A stretch of DNA of 64,000 bases from Polaromonas vacuolata. GTDB taxonomy: Bacteria; Pseudomonadota; Gammaproteobacteria; Burkholderiales; Burkholderiaceae_C. Both the position numbers and the translations under genes were made by a program. The notes under the pieces are model-generated. The model did not search any database, was not told the origin of the DNA, and was given only the letters and a program-made list of their open reading frames with translations. Positions within the stretch are counted from its first letter, which is position 1. Each line of letters begins with the position of its first letter. The stretch spans positions 3,773,687-3,837,686 of the forward strand of contig NZ_CP051461.1 of the NCBI RefSeq assembly GCF_012584515.1. The letters are read 5' to 3'. Below, in pieces: positions 27,166 to 38,576 of the stretch.

Positions 27166-27670
27166 AGTGCTGCTTTATTTGCTGCAAAGCCGCCACTGCC
27201 CCTCAGACAAAATGGCCGAGCGAGCGCAATCCATAGTCGGTTTGGCGCAGCCGGGTTACGCCCAAGTAGACAGCATCTGCACTTGGATACACCACAACTT
27301 AGCCTACTGCTACGGCGTGAGTGGCGGCAGCACTGATGCGCTAGACACCTTGGCCCAAGGCGCTGGCGTATGCCGGGACTTTGCCCATGTGGGAATCGCA
27401 CTATGCCGCAGTTTGGGCATTGCAGCGCGCCTAGTAGTGGGCTATTTGCACGAATTGCAGCCTATGGATTTGCACGCGTGGTTTGAAGCTTTTATTGGCG
27501 GGCGCTGGTATACCTTTGACGCCACGCAGCCCAACCCACGCGGCGGCCGAATTGTTTTAGCCTATGGACGCGACGCAGCAGACGTCGCCTTTCTATCCGA
27601 CTACGGTCCGCTACCGCTAACACTCACCGAGATGCAGGTGAGTGTGCAAAGCCAAGACGAAAACTTCTAA
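26873..27670 (+). CDS. Transglutaminase-like cysteine peptidase family protein
   Basis: A 265-residue protein with an N-terminal beta-rich domain (residues 1-90) and a transglutaminase-like core. The catalytic triad is visible as Cys167 in GAGVCRDFAHVG, His201 in DLHAWFEAF and Asp216 in YTFDATQ. Bacterial members act as transglutaminases or as cysteine proteases; the substrate is not known. The start MKLIAHC is chosen because relatives begin there; an in-frame ATG 126 bases upstream would add a Lys-rich and hydrophobic lead that exists only through the 9-bp insertion. It is divergent from the MFS fragment. Confidence 0.87.
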   Translation: MKLIAHCTLMLSAAADCPVVVMLRPRGGNAQWLISEHLELLPWVPSTEYIDSYGNLCQRLVVPQGQMRISTKVLMQTDAQIAVDFSAMRMPIDQLPDEVLLYLLQSRHCPSDKMAERAQSIVGLAQPGYAQVDSICTWIHHNLAYCYGVSGGSTDALDTLAQGAGVCRDFAHVGIALCRSLGIAARLVVGYLHELQPMDLHAWFEAFIGGRWYTFDATQPNPRGGRIVLAYGRDAADVAFLSDYGPLPLTLTEMQVSVQSQDENF

Positions 27671-27677
27671 GGCGGGC

Positions 27678-28994
27678 TTAAAACACAAAGGTGTAAATCA
27701 GCCAAAAATTGGCCGCCGTGATCACACCAAACAAAGACCAAGCCGCCAACTTAGTCACAGGTCCATTCACAAACTTGCCCATCATGGCCTTGTTGCTGGT
27801 GAACTGAATCAAGGGCCACATCGCAAACGGCAGCTGAAAACTCAGCACCACTTGACTCAGCACCAGCATCTTGCTTATGCCGTTGTCACCGAACCAAAGC
27901 ACACCAAAATAAGCCGGAATCAAGGCCAGCGCGCGCGTGATCACGCGGCGTTGCCAGCAGGGAATCTTCAGATCCAGAAAACCTTCCAGCACGATTTGAC
28001 CGGCGATAGTGCCGGTAAAAGTCGAGCTCTGACCAGAGGCTAAAAGCGCGATCGCAAACAAGCTTGCGGCCAGCGCGCTGCCGACAATCGGTTCGATCAA
28101 GCGATGTGCGTCAGCGATGTCGCTGACTTCGCGGTAGCCGCTGCTATTAAAAGCACTAGCGGCCAAAATCATAATTGCCGCATTGACCATAAAAGCCAAT
28201 GTCAGGCAGACCATGGTGTCTAGCGTTGCAAAGCGCAGCGCTTCGCGCCGGCCCGCATCGGTAGGATGAACTTGACGCGTCTGCACAATCGATGAGTGCA
28301 GATAAAGGTTGTGTGGCATCACAGTGGCGCCCACTACAGCAATCGCCAGATAAAGCGCACCCGGCTGCTGTAGCCGCTCAAGGCTAGGCACCAGACCCAT
28401 CGCCACGCCTAACCAGTTAGGCTCAGACATAGCCAGCTGCACCACGAAGCAACCCGCAATTGTCACGATTAGGCCTAGCATGATGGCTTCTACACGGCGA
28501 AAACCTGCGCCCTGCAGACCGAGCACCAAGATTGTGTCAAATGCCGTGATGGCTATTCCAACGGGGATAGACACGCCAAATAAAAGATGTAGCGCCAACG
28601 CGCTGCCCAGTACTTCAGCAAGGTCGGTGGCAATAATGCTGATCTCCGCACCCAACCATAAAAAACGGTTCACGCGCGGCGAGTAATGATCGCGGCAAGC
28701 ACGCGCCAAATCTTTTTGCACAATCAGACCAAGACGCACGCAGAGTGTTTGCAGCAGCATGGCCGCAATACTTGCCAGCAACACAACAAATAGCAGGCCG
28801 TAGCCGAACCGCGAACCGGCCTCGATATCAGTGGCCCAATTGCCCGGGTCCATATAACCCACCGAGACCAGCAAGCCAGGGCCGGCAAAACGCAGTAGCT
28901 TTTTGTGCAGCGGCAGACCGGGGTCAAGCTTGATACTACCCTTGACTTCAGAGGGACAAAACGGAGCTGTGGCGGTGCGGGGCAACTTATACAT
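27678..28994 (-). CDS. mntH: NRAMP family Mn2+/Fe2+ transporter
   Basis: A 438-residue proton-coupled divalent metal importer with 11-12 membrane segments. The metal-binding TM1 motif YMDPGNWATDIEAGS and the TM6 motif VMPHNLYLHSSIVQTR are both present, as are the intervening QTLCVRLGL and the conserved transport signature. The start is the ATG at 28994, three codons inside an upstream TTG. I saw no obvious MntR or Fur box in the 100 bases upstream. Mn2+ is the usual substrate for bacterial MntH. Confidence 0.93.
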   Translation of the reverse strand: MYKLPRTATAPFCPSEVKGSIKLDPGLPLHKKLLRFAGPGLLVSVGYMDPGNWATDIEAGSRFGYGLLFVVLLASIAAMLLQTLCVRLGLIVQKDLARACRDHYSPRVNRFLWLGAEISIIATDLAEVLGSALALHLLFGVSIPVGIAITAFDTILVLGLQGAGFRRVEAIMLGLIVTIAGCFVVQLAMSEPNWLGVAMGLVPSLERLQQPGALYLAIAVVGATVMPHNLYLHSSIVQTRQVHPTDAGRREALRFATLDTMVCLTLAFMVNAAIMILAASAFNSSGYREVSDIADAHRLIEPIVGSALAASLFAIALLASGQSSTFTGTIAGQIVLEGFLDLKIPCWQRRVITRALALIPAYFGVLWFGDNGISKMLVLSQVVLSFQLPFAMWPLIQFTSNKAMMGKFVNGPVTKLAAWSLFGVITAANFWLIYTFVF

Positions 28995-29095
28995 GGTGGC
29001 CAAGTGTAGTCGTGTGAAAGACTTGTAAAGACTCGTTTTGGCTATGCCCTCGATAGTCGACGCTAGAGATGAACTGAGAGCGTAAAGGCGAAAAA

Positions 29096-29120
29096 AAAAC
29101 GCGCCCAGTGGACGCGTTTT
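29096..29120 (-). terminator. Intrinsic terminator downstream of gap
   Basis: An 11-bp stem with one G-U pair and a three-base loop (arms AAAACGCGTCC and GGGCGCGTTTT on the minus strand), followed by a run of T. It lies 16 bases after the gap stop codon. Confidence 0.85.
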
Positions 29121-29135
29121 ACTAGCTAAAAAATA

Positions 29136-30197
<1,062 letters not shown>

Positions 30198-32273
30198 TTA
30201 CTTTTTCAACACCTTGCGCACCGTGTCGGCGACGTTTTCAGGTGTGAATCCAAAATGTTTAAACAGCACCGGTGCGGGCGCTGACTCGCCATAACTGTCT
30301 ATACCGACAACAGCGGCGCAGCGGTATTTCCACCAGCCGTCAGTCACACCCATCTCGACGGCAATGCGCGGCAAACCTTCTGGCAACACCAGCGATTTAT
30401 AGGCGGTTTTTTGTTTATCAAAGGTCGTGGTGCTGGGCATGGAAACCACACGTACGGCGATTTTGTAAGTGGCGAGCAACTCCTGCGCCTTGAGCGCGAG
30501 CTGCACTTCAGAGCCAGTCGCAATAATCACGGCTTGGGCTTTTTTAGTTAAACCCACCTCTTCTGGCTCGGCCAGAATGTAAGCGCCTTTGCTGATTTCA
30601 CCGAGATTGGTTTTGGGCGCATACGGCAGGTTTTGGCGGCTTAGCAGCAAAGCCGTTGGCTTGTCCTTGTTCTGTAATGCAACCGCCCATGCGACTGCTG
30701 TTTCAGCCGTGTCGCCCGGACGCCAGACGTCGAGGTTGGGGATTAAACGCAGACTGGCCGCATGCTCGATTGACTGGTGCGTAGGGCCGTCTTCGCCCAA
30801 ACCGATGGAGTCATGTGTGAACACATGAATCACGCGCAACTTCATGATCGCAGCCATGCGAATGGCGTTGCGGCTGTAGTCGCTAAAAGTCAAGAACGTG
30901 CCGCCGTAGGGAATATAGCCGCCATGCAGGGCCGCGCCATTCATGATGGCCGCCATGCCGAATTCACGCACGCCGTAATTAATGTGGCGACCGCCGATTT
31001 CTTTGCCATCAGCGCCGGCTGTGAGCACGACTTTGCCGTCGGCGTCAAAACGCAAGTTAGGCGTGGACTTGGTATTCGTCAGGTTTGAACCCGTCAAGTC
31101 AGCCGAGCCGCCGAGCAGCTCAGGCATGCCGGCGGTGAAGGCTTCGAGCGCGAGCTGCGAGGCTTTGCGCGACGCCACGGTTTCAGCTTTGGTGTGAGCC
31201 GCCACCACAGTGTCTACGGCTAGCTGAGAGAAGCTCTTAGGCAGCTCGCCCAGCATGCGGCGGGAAAGTTCTGCGGCGAGTTCTGGATAGGCCGTTTTAT
31301 ACGCCGCAAAGCGTGCATCCCAATCGGCTTCTAGCGCCAATCCTTTGACCTTGGCATCCCAAGCGGCGTAGCTTTCCTGCGGAATTTCAAACGGCGCGTG
31401 CGGCCAGTTAATGGCTTCGCGGGTGAGCTTGATTTCTTCGGCGCCGAGTGGCTCGCCGTGGGCTTTGGAAGTATTGGCGCGGTTCGGTGAGCCCTTACCA
31501 ATATGCGTCTTGCAAATGATTAGGCTGGGCTTGTTATCTGTGCTTTGTTTTGCGCTGGCGATGGCGGCATCGACTTGGTCTGCATCGTGGCCGTCGACCG
31601 GGCCTATGACGTTCCAGCCGTAAGCGGCAAAACGCTGCGCAGTATTGTCTATAAACCAAGGCGCGACTTGGCCATCAATCGAGATGCCGTTGTCGTCATA
31701 CAGCGCAATCAGTTTGCCGAGTCGCCATGCGCCTGCCAGTGCGGCGGCTTCGTGGCTAATGCCTTCCATTAAGCAGCCGTCACCCATAAAGACATAGGTG
31801 TTGTGCGCCACTACGTTATGGCCGTCACGGTTAAATTCCTGCGCCAGCAGCTTTTCAGCCAGCGCCATGCCGACGGCATTGGTCAAGCCTTGGCCAAGCG
31901 GGCCAGTGGTGGTTTCAACGCCTGGGGTGTAGCCAACTTCCGGGTGACCCGGAGTTTTGCTGTGCAGCTGGCGGAAGTTCTTGAGCTCTTTAATTGGCAG
32001 CGCATAGCCCGTCAGGTGCAGCACGGCATACAGCAACATAGAGCCGTGGCCGTTAGACAGCACGAAGCGGTCGCGGTCAAACCAATGGGGATTGTGTGGG
32101 CTGTGCTTGAGATGTCGGCCCCAGAGTGCCACTGCCATATCCGCCATGCCCATGGGCGCGCCGGGATGGCCGGAATTGGCTTGTTGCACCGCATCCATGG
32201 CAAGCGCCCGGATAGAAGCGGCCATGAGGGAGGCGCTGTGGTCTGCAGTAAGAGTCATTGGCTTGGTATCCAT
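30198..32273 (-). CDS. tkt: Transketolase
   Basis: A 691-residue thiamine-diphosphate enzyme of the pentose phosphate/Calvin pathway that transfers two-carbon units between sugar phosphates. It shows [15 protein letters not shown] near the N-terminus, the ThDP-binding [18 protein letters not shown], the central domain with [15 protein letters not shown], and the C-terminal domain with GSEVQLAL. The start ATG is at 32273 (MDTKPMTL), with a second ATG five codons in. It is upstream of gap, a common Burkholderiales pairing. Confidence 0.97.
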   Translation of the reverse strand: MDTKPMTLTADHSASLMAASIRALAMDAVQQANSGHPGAPMGMADMAVALWGRHLKHSPHNPHWFDRDRFVLSNGHGSMLLYAVLHLTGYALPIKELKNFRQLHSKTPGHPEVGYTPGVETTTGPLGQGLTNAVGMALAEKLLAQEFNRDGHNVVAHNTYVFMGDGCLMEGISHEAAALAGAWRLGKLIALYDDNGISIDGQVAPWFIDNTAQRFAAYGWNVIGPVDGHDADQVDAAIASAKQSTDNKPSLIICKTHIGKGSPNRANTSKAHGEPLGAEEIKLTREAINWPHAPFEIPQESYAAWDAKVKGLALEADWDARFAAYKTAYPELAAELSRRMLGELPKSFSQLAVDTVVAAHTKAETVASRKASQLALEAFTAGMPELLGGSADLTGSNLTNTKSTPNLRFDADGKVVLTAGADGKEIGGRHINYGVREFGMAAIMNGAALHGGYIPYGGTFLTFSDYSRNAIRMAAIMKLRVIHVFTHDSIGLGEDGPTHQSIEHAASLRLIPNLDVWRPGDTAETAVAWAVALQNKDKPTALLLSRQNLPYAPKTNLGEISKGAYILAEPEEVGLTKKAQAVIIATGSEVQLALKAQELLATYKIAVRVVSMPSTTTFDKQKTAYKSLVLPEGLPRIAVEMGVTDGWWKYRCAAVVGIDSYGESAPAPVLFKHFGFTPENVADTVRKVLKK

Positions 32274-32479
32274 TAGGTAGACGCAAGGTCTGGGTGTGGG
32301 TAAATACAGCGGCGCCCGTTGGCACGGGGAAACCCGGATTTTACGGGATGAAGCATGACAAGCTGGCGAAGCGGACTTGAGTCAGTCTGTTTTCGCTATG
32401 GAATCAATAGCTGCCTAAGACGGTTTAAAGGGCATTACAGACAGGTTTCATTGACAAAAGGGCCATAATCCAAAGTTGT

Positions 32480-33178
32480 ATGACGATAAAAGCAATGATT
32501 CTTGCCGCTGGTCGCGGCGAACGCATGCGGCCGCTGACCGATGTGTATCCCAAGCCGCTGCTGCAGGTACGCGGCAAGGCTTTGCTCGACTGGCAGGTTG
32601 AAGCACTGGCGCGGGGAGGCTTCGCGCAGCTGGTCATCAACACCGATTGGTTGGGCCATCAAATCGAGCAGCATTTTTCAGACCAGCCCGATATTGTTTT
32701 TTCGCACGAAGGCCAAGACTTTGGCGCTGCGCTAGAAACCGCTGGCGGAATAGCCCGCGCTCTGCCATTGCTAGGCGATATGTTTTGGGTTTTAGCCGGC
32801 GATGTTTTTATGCCGGGCTTTGAATTTTCTCAATCAGCGGTAGACCACTTTGCCGCCAGCGACAAGCTCGCCCACCTCTGGCTAGTACCCAATCCAGCGC
32901 ACAACCTATCGGGTGACTTTGGCCTATCGGATACGGGGCTGGCGCTTAACCTGGATGCTGCATCCAGCGAGCCACGCCACACCTTCAGCACGGTGGCGCT
33001 TTATCGCCGCGCATTTTTTGACAGTCTGCCCGCCGGCAATCCACAAGGACAACGGGCGGCATTAGCACCACTGCTGCGCCTGGCCATGGCGCGCCAACAA
33101 GTTAGCGCCCAGCTATACCAAGGCGCTTGGACCGATGTCGGCACACCGGCGCGATTAGCCGAACTAAACCAAACATGA
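32480..33178 (+). CDS. murU: Sugar-1-phosphate nucleotidyltransferase, MurU-like
   Basis: A 232-residue NTP_transferase. The N-terminus has the nucleotide-binding GXGTRMRP-type motif as AMILAAGRGERMRPLTD, followed by PKPLLQVRGKALLDWQVEAL. MurU charges MurNAc-1-phosphate with UDP in the anhydro-MurNAc recycling pathway with AmgK. The short length and sequence fit MurU better than longer mannose-1-phosphate guanylyltransferases, which carry an extra C-terminal domain. An AmgK-like gene lies about 11 kb away in this window rather than adjacent. MurU activity is the best guess, not proven. Confidence 0.72.
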   Translation: MTIKAMILAAGRGERMRPLTDVYPKPLLQVRGKALLDWQVEALARGGFAQLVINTDWLGHQIEQHFSDQPDIVFSHEGQDFGAALETAGGIARALPLLGDMFWVLAGDVFMPGFEFSQSAVDHFAASDKLAHLWLVPNPAHNLSGDFGLSDTGLALNLDAASSEPRHTFSTVALYRRAFFDSLPAGNPQGQRAALAPLLRLAMARQQVSAQLYQGAWTDVGTPARLAELNQT

Positions 33179-33196
33179 TTTGAAAAGGGAAAACCT

Positions 33197-34624
33197 ATGA
33201 GCCTTAACTCCGTTTACCAAAAACGCCGCGCATTAGTCGCCAAAGCCTTAAAGGCTGCCGGCGGCGGTGTCGCCTTGCTGCCAACCGCACCAGAGCACCC
33301 GCGTAACCGCGACAGCGACTTTCCCTATCGGCACGACAGCTACTTTTACTATCTGACCGGCTTTAGCGAGCCAGACAGCTGGCTGGTGATTGAAGCCAGC
33401 GGCAAGAGCACACTGTTTTGCCGACCGAAAGACACCGAACGTGAAATCTGGGATGGCTTGCGCTTGGGTCCAGACTCTGCACCAGCCGGCTTGGCACTAG
33501 ATCAAGCCTTTGGCGTTGACAGCTTGGACGAGAAAATGCCAGCACTACTGGCCAATCAGCCGGCAGTCTGGTTTCCGTTTGCGACCCACAAAGGCTTGGA
33601 GACGCAAGTTGACGGCTGGCTAGACAAGGTCAGAGCGCGCGTGCGCTTGGGCGCCCAGTGTCCGCGAAGCCTGCACGACTTATGCCAACTGCTAGACGAG
33701 ATGCGTTTGATTAAGGACGCGCATGAAATAGCCATCCTGCGGCGCGCAGGGAAGATTTCGGCAGGCGCCCATGTGCGGGCGATGCAAACTTCAGCCGCAA
33801 TGCTGCGCGCCAACGTTAAAACCACCAAGGCATCAAAGTCAGCCAGCGCCGCCAAAGACAGTTTGCGCGAATACCATTTAGAAGCTGAATTACTGCACGA
33901 ATTTCGTCGCCACGGCGCGCAGTTTCCGGCCTACACCAGCATTGTTGCGGCCGGAGCGAACGCCTGCATACTGCACTACCGAGCCGACACGGCCGAAGTC
34001 AAAAATGGTGACTTGTGCCTGATAGACGCCGGCTGCGAGCTCGATGGCTATGCCAGCGATATCACCCGCACATTCCCGGCAAATGGCAAATTCACACCGG
34101 CCCAACGCACGCTCTACGACATCGTTTTGGCCGCGCAGCAAGCGGCCATCAAGGTCAGCAAACCCGGCAAACGTTTTACCGATCCGCACGACGCCGCTAC
34201 CCGTGTGCTGGCCCAAGGCATGCTGGACACCGGCCTGCTAGACGCCAAACAACACGGCACGGTTGACGATGTGATTGCCTCTGGCGCCTACCGCCAGTTT
34301 TACATGCACCGCACCGGCCACTGGATGGGCATGGATGTGCATGACTGCGGCGACTACACCGAGCCCAATGGGAAACCCAAATTAGAAAAAGACGGGCTTG
34401 GCCAAATGGTGATGAAAAAACCGCCACGCATTTTGCGCGCCGGTATGGTGCTGACGATTGAGCCCGGGATTTACGTGCGACCCGCCAAAGGCGTGCCGAA
34501 AGAATTCTGGAATATTGGCATACGTATAGAAGACGACGCCTTGATCACGGCCAAAGGCTGCGAGTTGCTTACACGTGGCGTGCCAGTAGACGCCGACGAA
34601 ATCGAGGCGCTGATGCAAGCCTAA
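33197..34624 (+). CDS. pepP: Xaa-Pro aminopeptidase P
   Basis: A 475-residue M24 metallopeptidase that removes N-terminal residues before proline. It has an N-terminal AMP_N domain (residues 1-165) and a C-terminal pita-bread catalytic domain. Metal ligands are visible in LIDAGCELDGYASDITRTFP (two Asp), the HRTGHWMGMDVHD His, VLTIEPGIYV (Glu) and GIRIEDDALIT (Glu). It is 18 bp from the murU-like gene and may be in the same transcript. Length is slightly above the E. coli PepP. Confidence 0.94.
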   Translation: MSLNSVYQKRRALVAKALKAAGGGVALLPTAPEHPRNRDSDFPYRHDSYFYYLTGFSEPDSWLVIEASGKSTLFCRPKDTEREIWDGLRLGPDSAPAGLALDQAFGVDSLDEKMPALLANQPAVWFPFATHKGLETQVDGWLDKVRARVRLGAQCPRSLHDLCQLLDEMRLIKDAHEIAILRRAGKISAGAHVRAMQTSAAMLRANVKTTKASKSASAAKDSLREYHLEAELLHEFRRHGAQFPAYTSIVAAGANACILHYRADTAEVKNGDLCLIDAGCELDGYASDITRTFPANGKFTPAQRTLYDIVLAAQQAAIKVSKPGKRFTDPHDAATRVLAQGMLDTGLLDAKQHGTVDDVIASGAYRQFYMHRTGHWMGMDVHDCGDYTEPNGKPKLEKDGLGQMVMKKPPRILRAGMVLTIEPGIYVRPAKGVPKEFWNIGIRIEDDALITAKGCELLTRGVPVDADEIEALMQA

Positions 34625-34794
34625 ACGGCTAAAGCGTTGCGCTTTCAGCGATCCGCCTTCAAACCAAGACTCGATTCATCTCAGTATTGTCAGGGCTACC
34701 CAAACCCTGATACTGCTACCCATCGGCCTACAATCGCAGACCGAAGAAGCCATTCCACAAGCTTATAACCAGCTAATTCCGGAGACATTTTTTC

Positions 34795-37113
34795 ATGCCT
34801 ACAAATATTTCGACAGCGTCTGACAATAGCGACGAAAAACGCGCGGAACTGCGCCGTGCAGCGCTCGAATACCACGAATTTCCAAGCCCAGGAAAACTCT
34901 CCATCGCGGCAACCAAACAACTGGTGAATCAGCGCGACTTGGCATTGGCCTACTCGCCCGGCGTTGCCGCGCCCTGCGAAGAAATTGTTAAAGACCCAAA
35001 CAACGCTTACCGCTACACCAGCCGCGGGAACTTGGTAGCCGTGATCACCAATGGCACTGCAGTGTTGGGTCTGGGCAATATCGGCCCATTGGCGTCCAAG
35101 CCGGTGATGGAAGGCAAGGCAGTACTGTTTAAAAAGTTCGCTGGCGTTGATGTGTTCGACCTAGAAATTGACGAGACCGACCCCGCCAAACTTGTCGACA
35201 TCATTGCCTCTTTAGAGCCCACCTTTGGGGCTATCAATCTTGAAGACATCAGGGCCCCTGACTGCTTTTATGTCGAGCGCGAACTGCGCAAGCGCATGAA
35301 AATTCCCGTCTTTCACGACGACCAGCACGGTACGGCAATCACTGTAGCGGCGGCAATGCTCAACGCCTTAAAGGTAGTTGGTAAAAATCCCGGCGACGTC
35401 AAACTGGTCACATCTGGTGCCGGCGCTGCGGCATTGGCTTGCCTCAAACTGCTGTTAAAAGTCGGTATTAAGCGCGAAAACGTTTACGCCACTGACTTAG
35501 CTGGTGTGGTTTACGTGGGCCGCACCGAGCTGATGGACGAGGACAAGATTGAGTTCGCGCAAGAAACGTCAGCCCGCACGCTAGCTGAGATTATTGACGG
35601 CGCCGACATCTTCTTGGGCCTGTCCGCTGGCGGTGTTCTAAAGCCTGACATGGTGCGCAAGATGGCGGCCCGGCCAATTATTTTCGCCTTGGCCAACCCC
35701 AATCCCGAGATCAACCCTGACGAAGTCAAAGCCGTGCGCGACGATGCAGTGATTGCCACCGGTCGCTCGGATTACCCGAATCAGGTCAACAACGTCCTGT
35801 GTTTCCCCTATATTTTTCGCGGAGCGCTCGACGCTGGCGCATCGACCATCACACTAGAGATGGAAATCGCGGCCGTGCATGCGATTGCTAACTTAGCGCA
35901 AGCCGAGCAAAGCGAAGTCGTGGCCGCCGTTTATGTCGGCGAGAAAATGGCGTTTGGTCCCGAATATGTCATTCCTAAGCCGTTCGATCCGCGGCTGATG
36001 ATTAAGATCGCACCAGCTGTGGCGCAAGCCGCCGCAGACAGCGGCGTAGCACTTCGTCCGATACAGGACATGGATGCTTACCGCGAACGCCTGCAAAGCT
36101 TTGTCTATGCCTCAGGCACCGTGATGAAGCCGATATTTGCCGCCGCCAAGGCAGCGACTCGCAAGCGCATTGCTTATGCCGAGGGTGAAGAAGAACGTGT
36201 GCTGCGTGCCTGCCAAATCGTGGTTGATGAGGGCCTAGCCCGGCCGACGCTGATTGGCCGTCCCGCCATCATCGCTAAGCGCATCGAAGAATTTGGTCTG
36301 CGTTTGAAAGAAGAGCTTGATTACGACATCGTCAATGTAGAGGACGATCTGCGCTACCGTGACTTCTGGCAAACCTATTACAACATGATGGAAAGACGCG
36401 GCGTCACAGTGCAAATCGCCAAGATAGAGATGCGTAGACGCCTGACGCTGATTGCCGGCATGCTGCTGCACAAAGGCGATGTAGACGGCTTGATCTGCGG
36501 CACTTGGGGCAATACTGCACATCATCTGGACTACTTGGACCAAGTCATCGGCAAGCGCGAAGGCGTCAATACCTATGCCTGCATGAACGCGTTGTTGCTG
36601 CCAGGTCGTCAAGTATTTTTGCTCGATACCCATGTCAACTTAGATCCAACCGCCGAACAGCTCGCCGAAATCACCATGATGGCGGCAGAAGAGATGTTGC
36701 GGTTTGGCATCAAGCCCAAAGCAGCGCTGTTGTCGCATTCGAACTTTGGTTCGTCCAATACGCCTAGCAGCATCAAAATGCGCCGTACGCTCGAATTGCT
36801 GCGCGAGAAAGCACCATGGCTAGAAGTCGATGGCGAAATGCACGGCGATCTAGCGCTTGACGCCGATGCTCGCCGGCTGATCATGCCCAACAGCACGCTG
36901 ACTGGCGAGGCCAATCTGTTGGTCATGCCCAATATTGATGCGGCGAATATTTCTTACAACCTGCTCAAGACCGCCGCCGGCGGCAATATCGCTATTGGCC
37001 CTGTTCTTTTAGGCGCCAACAAACCGATGCACATTCTGACCGCCACCGCGACTGTACGCAGGATTGTCAATATGACAGCTTTGACAGTTGCGGACGCCAA
37101 CGCGAGCCGATAA
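34795..37113 (+). CDS. maeB: NADP-dependent malic enzyme with phosphotransacetylase-like domain
   Basis: A 772-residue MaeB-type enzyme that decarboxylates malate to pyruvate with NADP+. The malic domain (about 20-430) has [14 protein letters not shown] and the NAD(P)-binding [18 protein letters not shown]. The C-terminal third (about 445-765) is a phosphate acetyltransferase-like domain ([28 protein letters not shown] region, and [15 protein letters not shown] end), which is regulatory in this family. Length matches other MaeB. It is transcribed away from pepP, and a hairpin lies after it. Confidence 0.95.
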   Translation: MPTNISTASDNSDEKRAELRRAALEYHEFPSPGKLSIAATKQLVNQRDLALAYSPGVAAPCEEIVKDPNNAYRYTSRGNLVAVITNGTAVLGLGNIGPLASKPVMEGKAVLFKKFAGVDVFDLEIDETDPAKLVDIIASLEPTFGAINLEDIRAPDCFYVERELRKRMKIPVFHDDQHGTAITVAAAMLNALKVVGKNPGDVKLVTSGAGAAALACLKLLLKVGIKRENVYATDLAGVVYVGRTELMDEDKIEFAQETSARTLAEIIDGADIFLGLSAGGVLKPDMVRKMAARPIIFALANPNPEINPDEVKAVRDDAVIATGRSDYPNQVNNVLCFPYIFRGALDAGASTITLEMEIAAVHAIANLAQAEQSEVVAAVYVGEKMAFGPEYVIPKPFDPRLMIKIAPAVAQAAADSGVALRPIQDMDAYRERLQSFVYASGTVMKPIFAAAKAATRKRIAYAEGEEERVLRACQIVVDEGLARPTLIGRPAIIAKRIEEFGLRLKEELDYDIVNVEDDLRYRDFWQTYYNMMERRGVTVQIAKIEMRRRLTLIAGMLLHKGDVDGLICGTWGNTAHHLDYLDQVIGKREGVNTYACMNALLLPGRQVFLLDTHVNLDPTAEQLAEITMMAAEEMLRFGIKPKAALLSHSNFGSSNTPSSIKMRRTLELLREKAPWLEVDGEMHGDLALDADARRLIMPNSTLTGEANLLVMPNIDAANISYNLLKTAAGGNIAIGPVLLGANKPMHILTATATVRRIVNMTALTVADANASR

Positions 37114-37137
37114 AAATCGGCGAAACAGCAAGCACTA

Positions 37138-37168
37138 ACTTACGGACGCCTTTACGGGCACCGTAAGT
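37138..37168 (+). terminator. Weak hairpin downstream of maeB
   Basis: Arms ACTTACGG and CCGTAAGT around a 15-base loop, followed by an AT-rich stretch (TTAAATTTTC). It could terminate maeB, but the T tract is short. Confidence 0.4.
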
Positions 37169-37319
37169 GCTTAAATTTTCAGCAGACGCTTGCGTTTTTC
37201 ACGCACATGCGTCAAACTACACGACTTGAAATTTGAGGGTTAACCCGGGAAACTTGGTAAGCATTTTGGCGTCGCCGTCATGCTAAAAAATAGAGCCTGA
37301 CTTCAGTAAAGGCGTTTAA

Positions 37320-37805
37320 ATGTTTAAAAGCGTGTGGCGCTCAAGAAGCTTAAAAAGCTCGAAATCAGAGAAAACCCAAAGCAAGCAATGGATTAAAGCT
37401 ACGGCTGCAATGCGCTTGTTTTTCTCGGTCGCCGTGATCGGTGTGGCAGGTCTAGTAAGTTTGAGTTTTAGCGTAGTTCACGCCAGAACACTTTCAGATG
37501 CTCAGACCCAAAAGCTGGACATGGTTTCAGTTTCTCGCTTACCCGCACAAGCTCAGGACATGTTGACGCTTATTTATCAAGGCGGACCATTCAGGTACGA
37601 CAAAGATGGAGTGGTTTTTGGTAACCGGGAACGAATTCTCCCTGCTAAAGACCGAGGATTTTATCGGGAATATACCGTCAGGACGCCAACAGAGCGCAGT
37701 CGGGGAGCCCGGCGCATAGTTTGCGGTGGCTTAAAACCTGCTGCGCCCGATGCGTGTTTTTACACCGATGACCACTACGCGAGTTTTCGCAAAATCGTTC
37801 AGTAA
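37320..37805 (+). CDS. Barnase-like guanyl-specific ribonuclease (secreted)
   Basis: A 161-residue protein with a basic N-terminus, one hydrophobic segment (about residues 32-52) that looks like a signal peptide or anchor, and a C-terminal RNase N1/T1-Sa/barnase domain (about 72-161). Catalytic residues can be placed as Glu117 in YREYTV, Arg131/Arg132 in RGARRIV and His152 in TDDHYASF. Cys135 and Cys146 could form a disulfide, which suits the periplasm. The barstar-like inhibitor gene follows 54 bp downstream. A role in RNA scavenging or competition is inferred. A start at the ATG 37410 is a less likely alternative. Confidence 0.87.
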   Translation: MFKSVWRSRSLKSSKSEKTQSKQWIKATAAMRLFFSVAVIGVAGLVSLSFSVVHARTLSDAQTQKLDMVSVSRLPAQAQDMLTLIYQGGPFRYDKDGVVFGNRERILPAKDRGFYREYTVRTPTERSRGARRIVCGGLKPAAPDACFYTDDHYASFRKIVQ

Positions 37806-37859
37806 TTTGAACTGTGGTTGTTTTTTTGTATGGTCAACTAAAGAGAAAGAGAAACGGAG

Positions 37860-38306
37860 ATGGATACACCACTTCGTCGAGACAGCGAGACGCCAACCGG
37901 CACGACTGAAATCCCGCTTAAGGGAATCAGGCCAAATCTCGTTCAGTCTATACGTGCGTTTCGGGTACCGGAACTTCAAGATGCAGCCACTCAGTTGGAA
38001 CAGCACTTTTTGTATGCCAACTTGGGTAACGCCCAGAGCAAACAAGATGTGTTGGACATGATTGCTGCTCAGTACACCTTTCCCGCGCACTACGGCAAGA
38101 ACTTTGATGCTCTGTACGACTGCATGACGGACTTGGTACATAAATCAGGCCCACAGCCAGGTTTTGTCGTCGTGCTGGAACAAATTCCTGCGAATGCAAA
38201 ATTTGACAAAGAAGCACGCGAACAGCTTTTAGACATTTTCAGAGATGCAGCGGACTACTGGGCGGATCGCAAGATACCGTTTAGATGTTTCTATTCTTTT
38301 CTGTAG
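37860..38306 (+). CDS. Barstar-family ribonuclease inhibitor
   Basis: A 148-residue cytoplasmic protein with a barstar domain in its C-terminal half (about 60-148). The RNase-binding helix has HYGKNFDALYDCMTDL, where the aspartates correspond to barstar Asp35 and Asp39, and PGFVVVLEQI supplies the acidic Glu76 region. It would protect the host from the barnase-like enzyme encoded just upstream. The first 55 residues are not conserved barstar sequence. The pair looks like a simple toxin/antidote unit without a secretion-system partner. Confidence 0.86.
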   Translation: MDTPLRRDSETPTGTTEIPLKGIRPNLVQSIRAFRVPELQDAATQLEQHFLYANLGNAQSKQDVLDMIAAQYTFPAHYGKNFDALYDCMTDLVHKSGPQPGFVVVLEQIPANAKFDKEAREQLLDIFRDAADYWADRKIPFRCFYSFL

Positions 38307-38374
38307 CCCGCTCCCCAGACATAGGCCAAGGGGATCGGGCTAGTGAGGCCCAAAACGCAGAAGGTGCAGAAGTT

Positions 38375-38464
38375 ATGCCGACCGATAAACTGGTCGATAT
38401 CTCACCACTCGCATTACGCATGAGTAGTCCGTTTAACGCGGGATACTGGCTAACAGCGGCTTAA
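38375..38464 (+). other. 29-codon unidentified short ORF in the barstar/rsmA spacer
   Basis: The peptide begins MPTDKLVDISPL and ends NAGYWLTAA. The frame is open back into barstar, so it may be the remnant end of a lost gene. I recognised no family, and no strong ribosome site precedes the ATG. Confidence 0.2.
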
Positions 38465-38484
38465 ACCCGCCGTTATCCACCCAC

Positions 38485-38523
38485 AAAAAAGCCCGCTTAG
38501 AGCAATCAAAGCAGGCTTTTTTT
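38485..38523. terminator. Bidirectional terminator between barstar and rsmA
   Basis: Arms AAAAAAGCCCGC and GCAGGCTTTTTTT, with one mismatch, enclose a 14-base loop. T runs occur on both strands. It could terminate the barstar transcript on the plus strand and rsmA on the minus strand. Confidence 0.75.
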
Positions 38524-38576
38524 ATGTCAGTAATGAACTAGGCTGTAGCCCAAAGTTTGGCACCAGCCAAATCACT

